Assembly: GCA_024276995.1 (NCBI GenBank)
Contig: JAJRWB010000078.1
Span: 1-64,000, forward strand
Length of the DNA: 64,000 nt
Origin: Candidatus Eiseniibacteriota bacterium
GTDB lineage: Bacteria; Orphanbacterota; Orphanbacteria; Orphanbacterales; Orphanbacteraceae
Direction: 5' to 3'
The notes below the pieces were generated by a model. That model was not told where the DNA came from and ran no database searches. It saw nothing but the letters and a program-made list of their open reading frames with translations. This document shows, piece after piece, positions 18,788 to 28,344 of the stretch. The translations under genes were made by a program, and so were the position numbers. Position 1 is the stretch's first letter. Every line of letters begins with the position of its first letter.

Positions 18788-21001
18788 TCACCGCCGCCCG
18801 GAGAAGGAGAGGACCGTTGCGCTCAGCGCGTCAAGGCGCACGGTGAACCACCCCGGCCGCGTCCCGTCGCGCTCGAGCGACGCGCTTCCGAGCAGTTCCA
18901 CCGGATCGGTCGCCGGGAAGGGGAGCGAGGCGCCGTCGATTTCGATGAACGCCTCCTCTTCCCCGGCGTTCACCGCCACGACGATCGCGTCGCCGGCGGT
19001 GAAGCGCGCCTTCACCAGCATGCCGTCGCGATCGAGCAGCGTCTCCTCCTCGCCCCGCACGAGGGCGGCATGGTTCCGCCTCAGTGCGATCAGTCTCTTC
19101 AGGTGGTCCCGGAAGGCGAGGTGCGCCGGCTTGTCCACGCTCTTCCACGGGAAGGGAGGGTGGGGATCGTCCTCGTCCGCCGCGAGGCCGATCTCGTCGC
19201 CGAAATGGATCCTCGGGATACCACGGGAGGTCAGAAGGAGGGTGTGCGCCAAGAGTAGGCGTCGCGGGTCGGTGTCCGGTCGAAGGAAACGACCGTCTTC
19301 CGCGGAGGAGATCAGGTTGATCGAAGCCTCCTCGCGGGTACGCGGCGTGAGACCGCGTCGCCGGGCGCATTCCCTGTCGAAGCGAAGCGCGTCGCCTCCG
19401 CCGGGACGAAGGAACGTGGCGACCGGCTCGAGGAACTCCCGCCGGCGGATCATCGCGTACGGCGCGCCGCCGCCGTCCGGTGGAGCCGGCGGAGCGCGCC
19501 GGTCGAAAACGACGTACGCACCCGGACGGAGGCGTTCGCACTTCTCCCGGATCATCGGAAGGAGCCCCGGCGCGAGCAGCTCGGGGCGGTCGATGATCAG
19601 CCCATCGACATCCATGTCGACGAGGTAGAACGCGAGCGTGCTATCGAGTTCCGACAGGAGGGAGCGATTCCACTCTTCGACATGTTCCTTCCCGGCGTCG
19701 AGTTCCTCCCTTCGCGGAAGAGAAAGATCGTAGCTCACCCACGGCCGCCGGCCGTTGTCGTCGACGCACTCATAGTAGTTCGAAGGAGGATCGCCGGCGG
19801 AGAACTTCGCCGGCAGCGGCCACTTCTTCCACTCGAACCAGCCGGCGTATTCCGAGGCGCGTCCCTTTGCAAGGGCGTCGATCCAGGCCCGGTGTTCCAC
19901 GGAGATGGAGTGGAGCACTGCCGTGACGACCACCTTCATGCCCCGGTTGTGTGCTTCGTCCACCACGATCCGGAATGCGTCGTCTCCGCCGATCCCGCTC
20001 CCCACCCGCCTCCAGTTCCCCCCGTCGAACCGTTCGGCCGATGGGCTGTCCTGGACGGGGGAGAAGGAAAGAACGGTGACGCCGAGATCGGCGATGGAAG
20101 AGAGCTTCTCGAGAACACCCTCGAGGTCCCCCCCGTGTCGGCCGTCTCCGCCGAGACGGTTATTCTTCTTGTTACCGTCGCGGAAGCGGTCGGGCACGAT
20201 ATGGTACTCGATCCCCTCGATCGCCCAAGTCGGAAACTCGACGAGAGGCGCCGTCGCCGGACCGACCGGGAGCAGCTTCGTGAAGGGTGCCTCCTCAGCG
20301 ACGCCCTCTTTCGTGAGGAACATCGGCGTGCCGCGGTCGTCGAGGCGGATTCCGACCCGTCCGATCGTCGCGAGGGGCGCCGCGATCTCGGCGCGGTAGT
20401 AGGCGAATACGCCGTCGTCGCCGGTGAGGCGCATCGGGAAGAGATCGTCGCCCCCTCCATGGCGGAAGAGGAGGGATACTTCCTCCACGTCGCTTCGATG
20501 GACTCGCGTGGTCACCGAAACCGAATCGGCGCTGAACCGGCTCACCGACGTTCCGTCCGGTCGAAGCGAAAGGGCGGCGCCGTCGATTCGACCGTCCCCC
20601 GGGCGGTTCACCCCCCTCGGAAAGCGTTGATCCACCACGAGACGTTCTCCGCCGCCCACCGGCACATGGTCGGCGACAAAACCGTACCGGTATTCCCCGG
20701 GCGCGAGGCGAATCACCAGATGGAAGGCGCCGTCGTCGTCGGGGCCTTCCATCCGATCGGCCGACCGGCTCCAGCCGTTGAAATCACCGGTGAGGAAGAT
20801 GGTGGCCGCGCCTTGCACCGGCACGAAGCGGAAGGGAACGTCGTAGACATCGAGGGTGTCGGCCGGAGGAGGGGAAGCTTCAGACGTGATGATATAGCGC
20901 ACCTCTCGAGGATCTCCGGTCGTTTCGGGCGCAGGTGGCGGGGAGGACGCGAAGAGGGCGCTTCCTTGGAGAAAACACGCGATCATCAGGAGTGAACCCA
21001 T
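18788..21001 (-). CDS. Exported GH13-type (alpha-amylase family) protein with degenerate catalytic motifs
   Basis: 737 residues with a signal peptide (MGSLLMIACFLQGSALFASS). An E-set/CBM48-like domain (LTGDFNGWSR, GEYRYGFVAD) precedes a GH13 barrel and a C-terminal beta domain. Fold landmarks such as GIPRIHFGDEIGLA are kept. Region I reads VVVTAVLHS instead of a DxVxNH form. Region II keeps the nucleophile-position Asp but has Ile for the invariant Arg (DGLIIDRPE). Region III has VVFDRR in place of a G-E motif. Region IV reads ISSAEDGR in place of an NHD form. Activity is therefore doubtful; it may bind glycan or be a divergent enzyme. Two adjacent ATGs (21004 and 21001) follow GGAGGA; the second is better spaced. 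Confidence 0.8.
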   Translation of the reverse strand: MGSLLMIACFLQGSALFASSPPPAPETTGDPREVRYIITSEASPPPADTLDVYDVPFRFVPVQGAATIFLTGDFNGWSRSADRMEGPDDDGAFHLVIRLAPGEYRYGFVADHVPVGGGERLVVDQRFPRGVNRPGDGRIDGAALSLRPDGTSVSRFSADSVSVTTRVHRSDVEEVSLLFRHGGGDDLFPMRLTGDDGVFAYYRAEIAAPLATIGRVGIRLDDRGTPMFLTKEGVAEEAPFTKLLPVGPATAPLVEFPTWAIEGIEYHIVPDRFRDGNKKNNRLGGDGRHGGDLEGVLEKLSSIADLGVTVLSFSPVQDSPSAERFDGGNWRRVGSGIGGDDAFRIVVDEAHNRGMKVVVTAVLHSISVEHRAWIDALAKGRASEYAGWFEWKKWPLPAKFSAGDPPSNYYECVDDNGRRPWVSYDLSLPRREELDAGKEHVEEWNRSLLSELDSTLAFYLVDMDVDGLIIDRPELLAPGLLPMIREKCERLRPGAYVVFDRRAPPAPPDGGGAPYAMIRRREFLEPVATFLRPGGGDALRFDRECARRRGLTPRTREEASINLISSAEDGRFLRPDTDPRRLLLAHTLLLTSRGIPRIHFGDEIGLAADEDDPHPPFPWKSVDKPAHLAFRDHLKRLIALRRNHAALVRGEEETLLDRDGMLVKARFTAGDAIVVAVNAGEEEAFIEIDGASLPFPATDPVELLGSASLERDGTRPGWFTVRLDALSATVLSFSGRR

Positions 21002-21152
21002 CATTCCTCCGATGCCGGTTCCGGCGCCGGGAATATCGCCGGCGCGAAGCGGCGTCACCTTCGATTCTACCGTTCTTTCGTTCGCGAATCCCGGGCAAAA
21101 ACAACACTCGAGAGCGCCCCCTTCTCTTCGCCCGGAAGGGCATGCGAACGTC

Positions 21153-21215
21153 GATCTTCCGAAAAAACCCGATGCAATCACATCCGAGATTTTGGCCGGG
21201 ATTTTTCGGAAGATC
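21153..21215. repeat. 14-bp perfect inverted repeat in the divergent GH13/propeller promoter region
   Basis: Arms at 21153-21166 and 21202-21215 (GATCTTCCGAAAAA and its complement) are exact, with three more pairs after one mismatch, enclosing about 27 bases. The right arm ends 17 bases before the start of the plus-strand gene. The location between divergent genes suits an operator or an mRNA hairpin. The plus-strand gene has no clear SD. Confidence 0.6.
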
Positions 21216-21232
21216 AAAGTTACTTTCTCCAT

Positions 21233-22210
21233 ATGAAACCGTCGCTCTTCGCACCGTTCCTCCCGCCGCGTTCGATCGCCCTCTTCCTCCTCGCGGCATT
21301 CCCGCGGCTCGCCGCGCCTTCCGACGCATTCGGCCCCGTCGCCTTCTCCCTTTCGGGGGATACGGTCTTCACATGGCATGACGGAAAGCTGATGGGGTTG
21401 CGCGTGGAGGGGGGGATGACGCCGGTGACCGACTCGATCGCCGTTCCCCGCGCCTGTGCGGTAGACGACGCCTCCAAAATCGTCGCGGTATCGCCGCCCG
21501 CCGGCGAGGCGCGTGTGACGCTCTACCGGGGACGAAGCGCCGAGGGCTTCGTCTCGCTCCTTCCCGGAACGGGAAGAGTCATGGTGCTCGCGGCGGCGGA
21601 GGGCACACTCACCGTGGTGGGAGAGGAGGGCGCGGCGAAGTTCGCCCTCCCGTCGGGAGAACCGCTCGGCATGACGGTGCGCCCGTTCGAAGCGCCCCCG
21701 GTCGATTTCACCGTCGGTCCCGGCGGTGTGACCACGCTCTTCTCTCGGGCGATTGTCGGCCCCGACGGATCGACCTCCCCGATCACCTCCGGGATGACCG
21801 GCCGGTCGATCTTTCCCGCGCCGGGAGGGTTCGCCCTCCTCGGACAGCGTGCCGATTCGCTCTTTCTCGAACTCCCCGGCGGTTCGACCCGCCCGGCCGG
21901 CCTGCTGCGCGGCGACGAAACCCTTCTCGGTGCCGCGTGGTCCCGCACCGGGGAGAGGCTCCTCCTGGTGATCGAAATGCCCCATGCGAACAGGGGGAAC
22001 CGCACCTCACGCGTCGATGTGATCGACACCCTCACGGGGAAGCGGATCCGGTTTCTCCGCTCCACGTGGAACGACGGCGGCGTCGATCGCTTCGAGACGC
22101 CGATCGCAGCCGCGTTCCATCCGAACGGCAGATGGCTCCTCGTCAACTGGCGCCTCACGGGGATCCAGCTTTGGGAGATCGATTCGTGGGAGTTGGTGCA
22201 GCACTGGTGA
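21233..22210 (+). CDS. Exported beta-propeller-like protein, unknown function
   Basis: 325 residues with an N-terminal signal peptide (hydrophobic stretch about residues 15-25, cleavage near RLAAPSDA). The rest is beta-rich with WD40/YVTN-like phrases such as DTVFTWHDGKLMG, GAAWSRTGERLLLVIE and AAFHPNGRWLLVNWRLTGIQLW. No catalytic motif is visible. It is divergent from the GH13-like gene across a 230-base spacer holding an inverted repeat, so the two may be co-regulated. No ribosome binding site is apparent before ATG 21233. A fold of repeated blades is likely, but the ligand is unknown. Confidence 0.7.
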   Translation: MKPSLFAPFLPPRSIALFLLAAFPRLAAPSDAFGPVAFSLSGDTVFTWHDGKLMGLRVEGGMTPVTDSIAVPRACAVDDASKIVAVSPPAGEARVTLYRGRSAEGFVSLLPGTGRVMVLAAAEGTLTVVGEEGAAKFALPSGEPLGMTVRPFEAPPVDFTVGPGGVTTLFSRAIVGPDGSTSPITSGMTGRSIFPAPGGFALLGQRADSLFLELPGGSTRPAGLLRGDETLLGAAWSRTGERLLLVIEMPHANRGNRTSRVDVIDTLTGKRIRFLRSTWNDGGVDRFETPIAAAFHPNGRWLLVNWRLTGIQLWEIDSWELVQHW

Positions 22211-22253
22211 CCAAGGGGCGAACGACTATTTCCTTTTATTTCAACGCGATTTC

Positions 22254-22262
22254 TGGTAAAAT
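22254..22262 (+). promoter_or_regulatory. Extended -10 promoter upstream of the M36 peptidase
   Basis: TGG-TAAAAT (TG at 22254-22255, box 22257-22262) with no clear -35. It would give a leader of about 215 bases before ATG 22485. The rest of the 274-base spacer shows no gene. Confidence 0.45.
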
Positions 22263-22484
22263 ATAAACAGTTGCCTGCGCCGAGGGATGGTGCCTTGATG
22301 GACGGAAGGCGCCGTCGGTTGCCGTGGGCATCCCCGGTCCTCAAGCCCACAAGGGCGGCCCCCCGAGGCTCCGGTACTGTTGCCGTGGAAAACCAGGATG
22401 ACTTTTCCGTCGACCGCACCGGGTTCGTGGCGCTTTGCCGTTTTCGTTCCGCCCCGGAAGTCGGAAAAGTCGAAAGGAGGCTCA

Positions 22485-25400
22485 ATGGGCATGAGGAGAC
22501 AATTGTTCCCAAGTGCAATTGTTCTCGGGGCTCTGTCGATCGCAGCTCTGGGACATGCGTTCGTTCCCACACCCGATCTCGATCGCCTGGAGATTCGGTT
22601 ACCGGCGGAAAGCACCGCGCCTCAATGGATCTCGCAGGATCTGTCGGCGATGCGTGCCTTCGCGCCGGGCGCCGCCGAGTTCCTCGGTCGCTACGGCGGA
22701 AGCTGGCGGATCGAGAGAAACCCGGCGACAGGCGCGGCTCACCAGCTTCTCGGAAGCGGTGCGCAGGTGGCGGGCGCTCTGTTGTCGGAAGGGGACGCCG
22801 AGAGCGCGGGCAGGGCTTTCCTGGCCGCCAACACAGGCCTCTTCCTGACGAACGATCGCGACCTCGTCGTATCGAAGGTGACCGGTGCCCTCGGCAAATG
22901 GGCGGTGGTCTTCCAGCAGCGCTACAACGGCCTCGAAGTGCGGGGTGGTCGGGCGCACACCGTGTTCACCGAGGGGGGGCGCCTATTCGCGGCGGGTTCC
23001 GATTTCTACCCGAATATCTCCATTTCCACCACCCCGTCTCTGTCGGAGACCGAGGCGGCTTCCATCGCCGGTAACGATCTCGGCTTCGTCGGCGGTTCCG
23101 ACACTTTCGAGGGGGCGACCCTTCTCGTTCTTCCGATCGAGAACGGGAGCGCCGTGTCGTACCGGCTCGTCTACGACGTGCGCCAGCACCTCGCAGAGCC
23201 TTTCGGCCTCTGGTCGACCCTGGTCGACGCGGGTTCGGGCGAAATCGTCCGGCGCGAAAACCTGACCCGATTCCTCACGGTGGACGGGAACGTGGACGGC
23301 GATGTCTACGACCCGAACTACTGCGGCAATCCGCTCGTTTCGAGACCGCTGGCGGATCACTACGTCAACTTCACCGGCGTGGGAACGGCGACCACCGACG
23401 GTTCCGGCAACTTCTCGCTCGCCGGTTTTTCCGGCGCCACGCCGTGGAGCGCCGCGCTCGACGGACCGTGGGCGGCGATCACCGACTTCGTCGGTGCCGA
23501 TCCCTCACAGAGCGGCACCGCCACGCCGGGCACGTTTCTCCAGGTCAACTGGAACAGCGGCAACTCGGGCAACGACGAACGGACGTGCTTCTACCACACC
23601 AACGTCATACACGACTACATCCGGAGCGTCGACCCGGGCGCCGGGCTCTCGTCGCTCGACTACCAGTGGCCCGTCACCGTTTCAAGAAACGACGGCTACT
23701 GTCCCGGCAACGCCTGGTACGATTACAACGGCATCAACTTCTGTTCGGGCGACGCCACGTACGGCAATACCGGGGAGATCAGCGACGTGATCTACCATGA
23801 GTACGGGCACGGCATCACGCACAGGGTGTACAACTCCCAGAGTTCCCCCCCGGGCGACCTTCACGAAGGGAACTCCGATGTGATCGCCAACCTGCTCACC
23901 AATGAGTCGATCATCGGTCTCGGCTTTTTCCTCAACAACTGCACCAGCGGGATCCGCAATTCGAACAACACGTTGCAGTACCCTGCGGACTGGACCGGCG
24001 CGGATCATTTCAGCGGCCAGATCATCGCCGGCGTCGTGTGGGACGCTTGGAAGGAGTTGGAGCTGACGAACAGCGCGGCGACGGCCCTCCAGGTGATCAC
24101 CGATGTATGGCACTTCGGGCGGACCATGACGCTCCCGACGACGCAGCCCGACCAGGTTCTCTCCATGCTCATCGCCGACGATGACGACGGCAACCTGACG
24201 AACGGCACGCCCCATTGGGCGGAGATCTGCACCGGTGCCTCGAACCACGGTTTCGACTGCGCCTCCCTCGTCGGGCTTTCCCCCGAGATCTCGGTGACAC
24301 CCGCCTCGTACGATGTCACCGCCCCCGAGGGTGCCACGGCGGTGCGCGATCTTTTCATCACCAACATCGGAACCGGACCGCTTACCTACACCGTCGGCGG
24401 TGCGGCGGCGCCCTTCGCGAAGACCGTTGCGGCCGCCACCGACCATGCCGAACCGGGTATCCCGAATACCGGTCCGGGAGTGAGAGCGAACCGGGAACGC
24501 ACCTTCCGTTTCCTCCAGGAAGTGAACGCCGACCGGCGCGGCAAGATCGCGGCGGTGATCTTCTCCGACGATATGGAAGGAGGCGTCAACGGCTGGACCA
24601 CGACGGTCGAAAACGGCACGAGCGACGACCTGTGGCACCAGCAGACCGGCAACTCGAACTCGCCCTCCACCTCGTGGTGGTGCGGGATCGCCGGGGGTTC
24701 GGACTACAACACGGGGAACTACATCTCCAACGCCCTCGTGTCGCCGTCGATTTCCTTGTCGGGCGCGGCGCCGATCACCCTCGAGTTCTACGAAAGCTAT
24801 GACACCGAGTCGGGGTGGGATTTCTGCAACGTCGACATCTCCACGAACGGCGGGAGTAGTTGGACCGCCCTTCGAAGCGGCGTTTCGGGGTCGAGCGGCG
24901 GTTGGACGCTGACGAGTATCGACCTGTCGGCGTACAATGGGCAGACCGTGAAGATCCGATTCCTCTTCGACACCACCGACGGAATCAACAATGCCACGGC
25001 CGGTTGGTTCGTCGATGACGTCTCGATCGCCGCCACCGGCGTGACGTGGCTCAGCTTCGCCCCGTCGAGCGGCACGGTCAGTCCCGGCGCCACCGACACG
25101 GTGCAGGTGACTTTCGATGCCACCGCACTCACGGCGGGTGTGTATCTTGCGAACATCACCGTGAATTCGAACGACGCCACCGATCCGACGATCACCGTTC
25201 CCGCCACGTTCAACGTGACCGGCGCAAGTATTCCCGATCCGGACCAGTCACTCGTGACGGCCACCTCCTACGCCATGCTCTGTCCCGCAGGGGATGGGGA
25301 TTCGGTGCTCACCTTTACCGTGACCGCGCTCGACGCGGCCGGATCGCCGATCGCGGGGATCCCCGCCGGGGATGTGGTGGTCGACCTCACGGTGAACAGC

Positions 25401-25766
25401 ACGCCGTCGCAGGTACTCTTCTGCGGCCAGCCGGCGAACACCGGTTCGTTCGTCTCCGCCACGCCCACCGACGGAGCGGGGCAGACGACGATCACGGTGA
25501 CGAATGCCGGCGGTTGCGGTTCGATCACCGCACAGGCGACGATCTCCGGCACGGTGATCAACAACACCGCCGCCTTCGTGTTCCGCAGTCCCGATTTCAC
25601 AGGGGACGGCAAGATCGATTTCTTCGATACGTTCCAGTACCTTCCCGAATTGAACGCCGGGACGGGGAACTGCGGGAATCTCGACAACGATCCGAGCGGG
25701 TTCGTGATTTTCACCGACACGGTGAAATACCTCGCCCACCTCGCCGGCGCACACATGTGCCCATGA
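22485..25766 (+). CDS. Secreted M36 (fungalysin-type) metallopeptidase with Ig-like domains and a dockerin-like tail
   Basis: 1093 residues. After a signal peptide (to about residue 25) come an FTP-type propeptide and a thermolysin-like M36 domain. The zinc motif is HEYGHGITH (first His about residue 438) and the third ligand is in DLHEGNSDV. A MAM/jelly-roll-like region (SDDMEGGVNGW to GWFVDDVSI) and two Ig-like segments follow. The C-terminus has two calcium-loop repeats, DFTGDGKIDFFD and a looser DNDPSGFVIFTD, resembling type I dockerin. The start at ATG 22485 follows AAAGGAGG. It lacks the FlgD-like tail of the other exported peptidases. The next gene encodes a cohesin-like domain, suggesting that the peptidase docks onto it. 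Confidence 0.88.
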   Translation: MGMRRQLFPSAIVLGALSIAALGHAFVPTPDLDRLEIRLPAESTAPQWISQDLSAMRAFAPGAAEFLGRYGGSWRIERNPATGAAHQLLGSGAQVAGALLSEGDAESAGRAFLAANTGLFLTNDRDLVVSKVTGALGKWAVVFQQRYNGLEVRGGRAHTVFTEGGRLFAAGSDFYPNISISTTPSLSETEAASIAGNDLGFVGGSDTFEGATLLVLPIENGSAVSYRLVYDVRQHLAEPFGLWSTLVDAGSGEIVRRENLTRFLTVDGNVDGDVYDPNYCGNPLVSRPLADHYVNFTGVGTATTDGSGNFSLAGFSGATPWSAALDGPWAAITDFVGADPSQSGTATPGTFLQVNWNSGNSGNDERTCFYHTNVIHDYIRSVDPGAGLSSLDYQWPVTVSRNDGYCPGNAWYDYNGINFCSGDATYGNTGEISDVIYHEYGHGITHRVYNSQSSPPGDLHEGNSDVIANLLTNESIIGLGFFLNNCTSGIRNSNNTLQYPADWTGADHFSGQIIAGVVWDAWKELELTNSAATALQVITDVWHFGRTMTLPTTQPDQVLSMLIADDDDGNLTNGTPHWAEICTGASNHGFDCASLVGLSPEISVTPASYDVTAPEGATAVRDLFITNIGTGPLTYTVGGAAAPFAKTVAAATDHAEPGIPNTGPGVRANRERTFRFLQEVNADRRGKIAAVIFSDDMEGGVNGWTTTVENGTSDDLWHQQTGNSNSPSTSWWCGIAGGSDYNTGNYISNALVSPSISLSGAAPITLEFYESYDTESGWDFCNVDISTNGGSSWTALRSGVSGSSGGWTLTSIDLSAYNGQTVKIRFLFDTTDGINNATAGWFVDDVSIAATGVTWLSFAPSSGTVSPGATDTVQVTFDATALTAGVYLANITVNSNDATDPTITVPATFNVTGASIPDPDQSLVTATSYAMLCPAGDGDSVLTFTVTALDAAGSPIAGIPAGDVVVDLTVNSTPSQVLFCGQPANTGSFVSATPTDGAGQTTITVTNAGGCGSITAQATISGTVINNTAAFVFRSPDFTGDGKIDFFDTFQYLPELNAGTGNCGNLDNDPSGFVIFTDTVKYLAHLAGAHMCP

Positions 25767-25786
25767 AATAAGGGAGGAGAGAAACT

Positions 25787-26554
25787 TTGAAGAAGACGAT
25801 CGTAATTCTCGCCGCTCTCGCTCTCGCGGCGGCGGCCGCTTCCGCCGGCCGAAACAGCGGGGGACGGGCGGAACTGTCTTTCCCCGGGGCGACTGATGCC
25901 GGCCGGGGAGTGATGAAGGACGCCTATCTCGATGTTCGCGTCGAACTGGCGGCCATGCCCCAGGTGAACGCGGTTCATATCGATCTGAAATACGACCCGG
26001 CGGGTCTCGAGTTCGTCGGATGGACCGACGGCGACCTGTACGGCGATCCCCTCGTCCTGGGGCCTTTCGACAGGACGGAGAAGGGGGTGGTCGACGTCAC
26101 CGTGGCGAGCCTCGACGGTCCGCGGAACGGATCGGGCGCCGGCGTGGGAATCGCACGTTTCAAGGTGCGCGATCCCGCCCGCTCGGGCGTATCGATCTCG
26201 TCGCTCCAGACGGCCGACGGCTCTTGGGAAGTGGACACCCAGATCGATCTCGACAGAGGTGTCGGAACGGCGCCGAGGACCACCGGGTTGATCGGGAACA
26301 CGCCGAACCCGTTCAACCCGACCACGGTGATTCGCTACCGTCTCTCCGAGGCGGCGTCGGTCACACTCCAGGTGATCGACGTGAGCGGCCGCGTGGTTCG
26401 CACCCTCGTCGACGGCGCCCGCCCTGCGGGTGAGAGCGAAGTGGTCTGGAACGGCAGAAATGATGCGGGCCAGATCGTTTCGTCAGGCGTGTATTTCTCG
26501 CGCCTTCTCACGAACGGCGAGTCGTCGATAAGGAAAATGGCGCTTATCCGCTGA
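25787..26554 (+). CDS. Exported cohesin-like protein with FlgD/Ig-like C-terminus
   Basis: 255 residues, TTG start after GGGAGGAG. Signal peptide at residues 1-20 (KKTIVILAALALAAAAASA). Residues about 25-150 resemble a cohesin/CBM-type beta-sandwich: LDVRVEL near its start, then IDLKYDPAGLEFVGW. The C-terminus is the FlgD/Ig-like module starting NPFNPTTVIRY and ending RKMALIR. It is 20 bases behind the M36 peptidase, which has a dockerin-like tail, and both end before a strong terminator. It may be a surface scaffold for that peptidase; this is inference from domain resemblance and adjacency. Confidence 0.78.
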   Translation: MKKTIVILAALALAAAAASAGRNSGGRAELSFPGATDAGRGVMKDAYLDVRVELAAMPQVNAVHIDLKYDPAGLEFVGWTDGDLYGDPLVLGPFDRTEKGVVDVTVASLDGPRNGSGAGVGIARFKVRDPARSGVSISSLQTADGSWEVDTQIDLDRGVGTAPRTTGLIGNTPNPFNPTTVIRYRLSEAASVTLQVIDVSGRVVRTLVDGARPAGESEVVWNGRNDAGQIVSSGVYFSRLLTNGESSIRKMALIR

Positions 26555-26579
26555 TTCTTCCGTAACAGGACGCCTCACA

Positions 26580-26612
26580 GGCGGCGGAAACACCGGTTTC
26601 CGCCGCCTTTTT
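26580..26612 (+). terminator. Strong rho-independent terminator after the M36/cohesin-like pair
   Basis: A 12-bp perfect stem (26580-26591 with 26596-26607), a 4-base loop and TTTTT at 26608-26612. Confidence 0.95.
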
Positions 26613-26713
26613 CCGTGCCGCCCCCCAGGGTCGAAAAAACCCTAATCAGAACAAAACCAAGTTCCGATAATTCCTATGGGATTCGGTCGTTCTGTTCAGG
26701 AAAGGAACCTGGC

Positions 26714-27841
26714 GTGAATCTGACGAAAGGCACGACCCGCGGCGGTGTCGCCGTCGCCCTCCTCGGACGGTGCATCGTACCGTTCCTTTCCATGGCCGTC
26801 CTCCTCCTTCCGTCGCCGGTCGCCGCGGACGACAACGGTCTTCGCACGTATGGTTTCTTCGACATCGAAGCGGAAGTGGGGGATCGTGATGCGGCGGCGA
26901 AGCGATGGACCTTCGATCAACACCACCTGACGGTGATCTGGCTGTACGATCTCGACGACCACTCCCGCGTCCTTTTCGAAACGGCGTACGAACACGGCCC
27001 CACCATCGGGGAGTCGTCGTACGAAGGGAAGATATACCTGCCGAAGGCATACTGGGAGTTCATGGCGTCCGACGGGGCGAAGATCCGTGTGGGAAAGTTT
27101 CTCCCCCCGTTCGGCATCTATAATGAAAGGCACGACGCGACGCCGACACTGATCCCCACGGTTCTTCCGCGGTCGGTATACGGTAAGCACCTCAACCTTT
27201 CGGGTGCGCTCAGCGATTCCCTCGGCCGGAAGGTGCGCGCCTACCCCCGTTTCGCGGCGGGCGCGTGGCTTCTCGGGGACCTGTTCTTGGGCGACTGGGA
27301 CGTGGAGTACCACGCCTACTTGGTGAATGGGAGGGGTGCCGAGTCGATCGAGGAAGACGACAACACGAACAAGGGAATCGGCGGCCGGTTGGTGATCTCG
27401 CCCCCGGTCGGCACGCTCCGCATCGGTATTTCCGCCTACGGCGACAGGAACGGGGAGCTGAACAACGCGAAACAGCAGGCCTTCGAGGCGGATTTCGAAT
27501 GCACCCCGGGCGATCTCTTCCTGGAAGGTGCCGTCCTCCTCTCCCGGTTCGAGGAACTCGACTCTCTCGGCGGTCTCACCGGACGGTTCCACGAGCGCCG
27601 CGGCTCCTACCTGATGGCGGGCTATACCTTCTTCGACCGTCTCATGCCGTTCGTTTATTACGACTATACCGACCACGATCCCGACAGATCGGACGACGGC
27701 GAGACGGATATCACCGTCGGCGTGAACCACAATCTCCGCCAATCGGTTTACCTGAAAGGGGAAGTCCACTTCCGTAGCTTCCAGGACGATACGATCGACC
27801 CATACCGAACGTTCATCTCCTCGGTTTCCGTGGCGTTCTGA
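26714..27841 (+). CDS. Outer-membrane porin-like beta-barrel
   Basis: 375 residues, GTG start at 26714 with AGGAAAGGA upstream. Signal peptide ends near VAADD. The remainder alternates hydrophobic and polar residues with aromatic strand ends (VFYDYTDH-style motifs, AYGDRNGEL, AGYTFFDRLMPFVYYDYTD) and closes with SVSVAF, a C-terminal phenylalanine typical of outer-membrane barrels. It is the first gene of a three-gene overlapping unit with a periplasmic-binding-like protein and a hybrid kinase. It probably lets a small solute into the periplasm. The substrate is unknown. Confidence 0.78.
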   Translation: MNLTKGTTRGGVAVALLGRCIVPFLSMAVLLLPSPVAADDNGLRTYGFFDIEAEVGDRDAAAKRWTFDQHHLTVIWLYDLDDHSRVLFETAYEHGPTIGESSYEGKIYLPKAYWEFMASDGAKIRVGKFLPPFGIYNERHDATPTLIPTVLPRSVYGKHLNLSGALSDSLGRKVRAYPRFAAGAWLLGDLFLGDWDVEYHAYLVNGRGAESIEEDDNTNKGIGGRLVISPPVGTLRIGISAYGDRNGELNNAKQQAFEADFECTPGDLFLEGAVLLSRFEELDSLGGLTGRFHERRGSYLMAGYTFFDRLMPFVYYDYTDHDPDRSDDGETDITVGVNHNLRQSVYLKGEVHFRSFQDDTIDPYRTFISSVSVAF

Positions 27842-28344
27842 TGGACATCACACGAGTCAACTCGATCCTCCGGTTGGTGCTTCGCGCATCCCTCTTTATC
27901 GTGCTCTTCTCTCTTTCCGCCGGGGCGGATGCCCCCGCCCCGACCATCGTCGTAGTGGTGAACCGCGACAACCCGATCACGGGACTTTCGATGGAACAGC
28001 TGAAGAGGATCTATCTCGGTAAGCAGACGTCGTTCGAGGACGAAATCCCCATTCGCCTCGGATCGCTTGCCGCCGTGAGCGAGCGGTTCTGCCGTTCCGT
28101 GCTCGACATGCCCCCCCACGGCGTGAGGCGGTACTGGATCCGCATGGTGTTCGCCGGATCACGCGCCAGGCCGCCCGAGACGTTCGAGAGCGCGGAGAAG
28201 CTGAAGTTCTTCGTGGCGGCGAACCGGGGAGGAATCGCTTTTCTTCCCCTCTCCGATCTCGACGAGCATGTTCGGGCGATCCCCATAGAGGGGAAGAACT
28301 TCGATGATGCCGACTACCCACTCAAGGCGGAGAAGAGCCGGTGA
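27841..28344 (+). CDS. PstS-like periplasmic-binding-domain protein
   Basis: 167 residues, ATG overlapping the porin stop by one base. The N-terminal hydrophobic segment (about residues 10-28) looks like a signal peptide. The body begins [26 protein letters not shown], the form seen in short PstS-family phosphate-binding-like proteins, and ends near [11 protein letters not shown]. It is about half the length of a full PstS. Between a porin and a membrane kinase it likely acts as the periplasmic ligand-sensing partner. The ligand (phosphate or another anion) is a guess from the family. Confidence 0.72.
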   Translation: MDITRVNSILRLVLRASLFIVLFSLSAGADAPAPTIVVVVNRDNPITGLSMEQLKRIYLGKQTSFEDEIPIRLGSLAAVSERFCRSVLDMPPHGVRRYWIRMVFAGSRARPPETFESAEKLKFFVAANRGGIAFLPLSDLDEHVRAIPIEGKNFDDADYPLKAEKSR

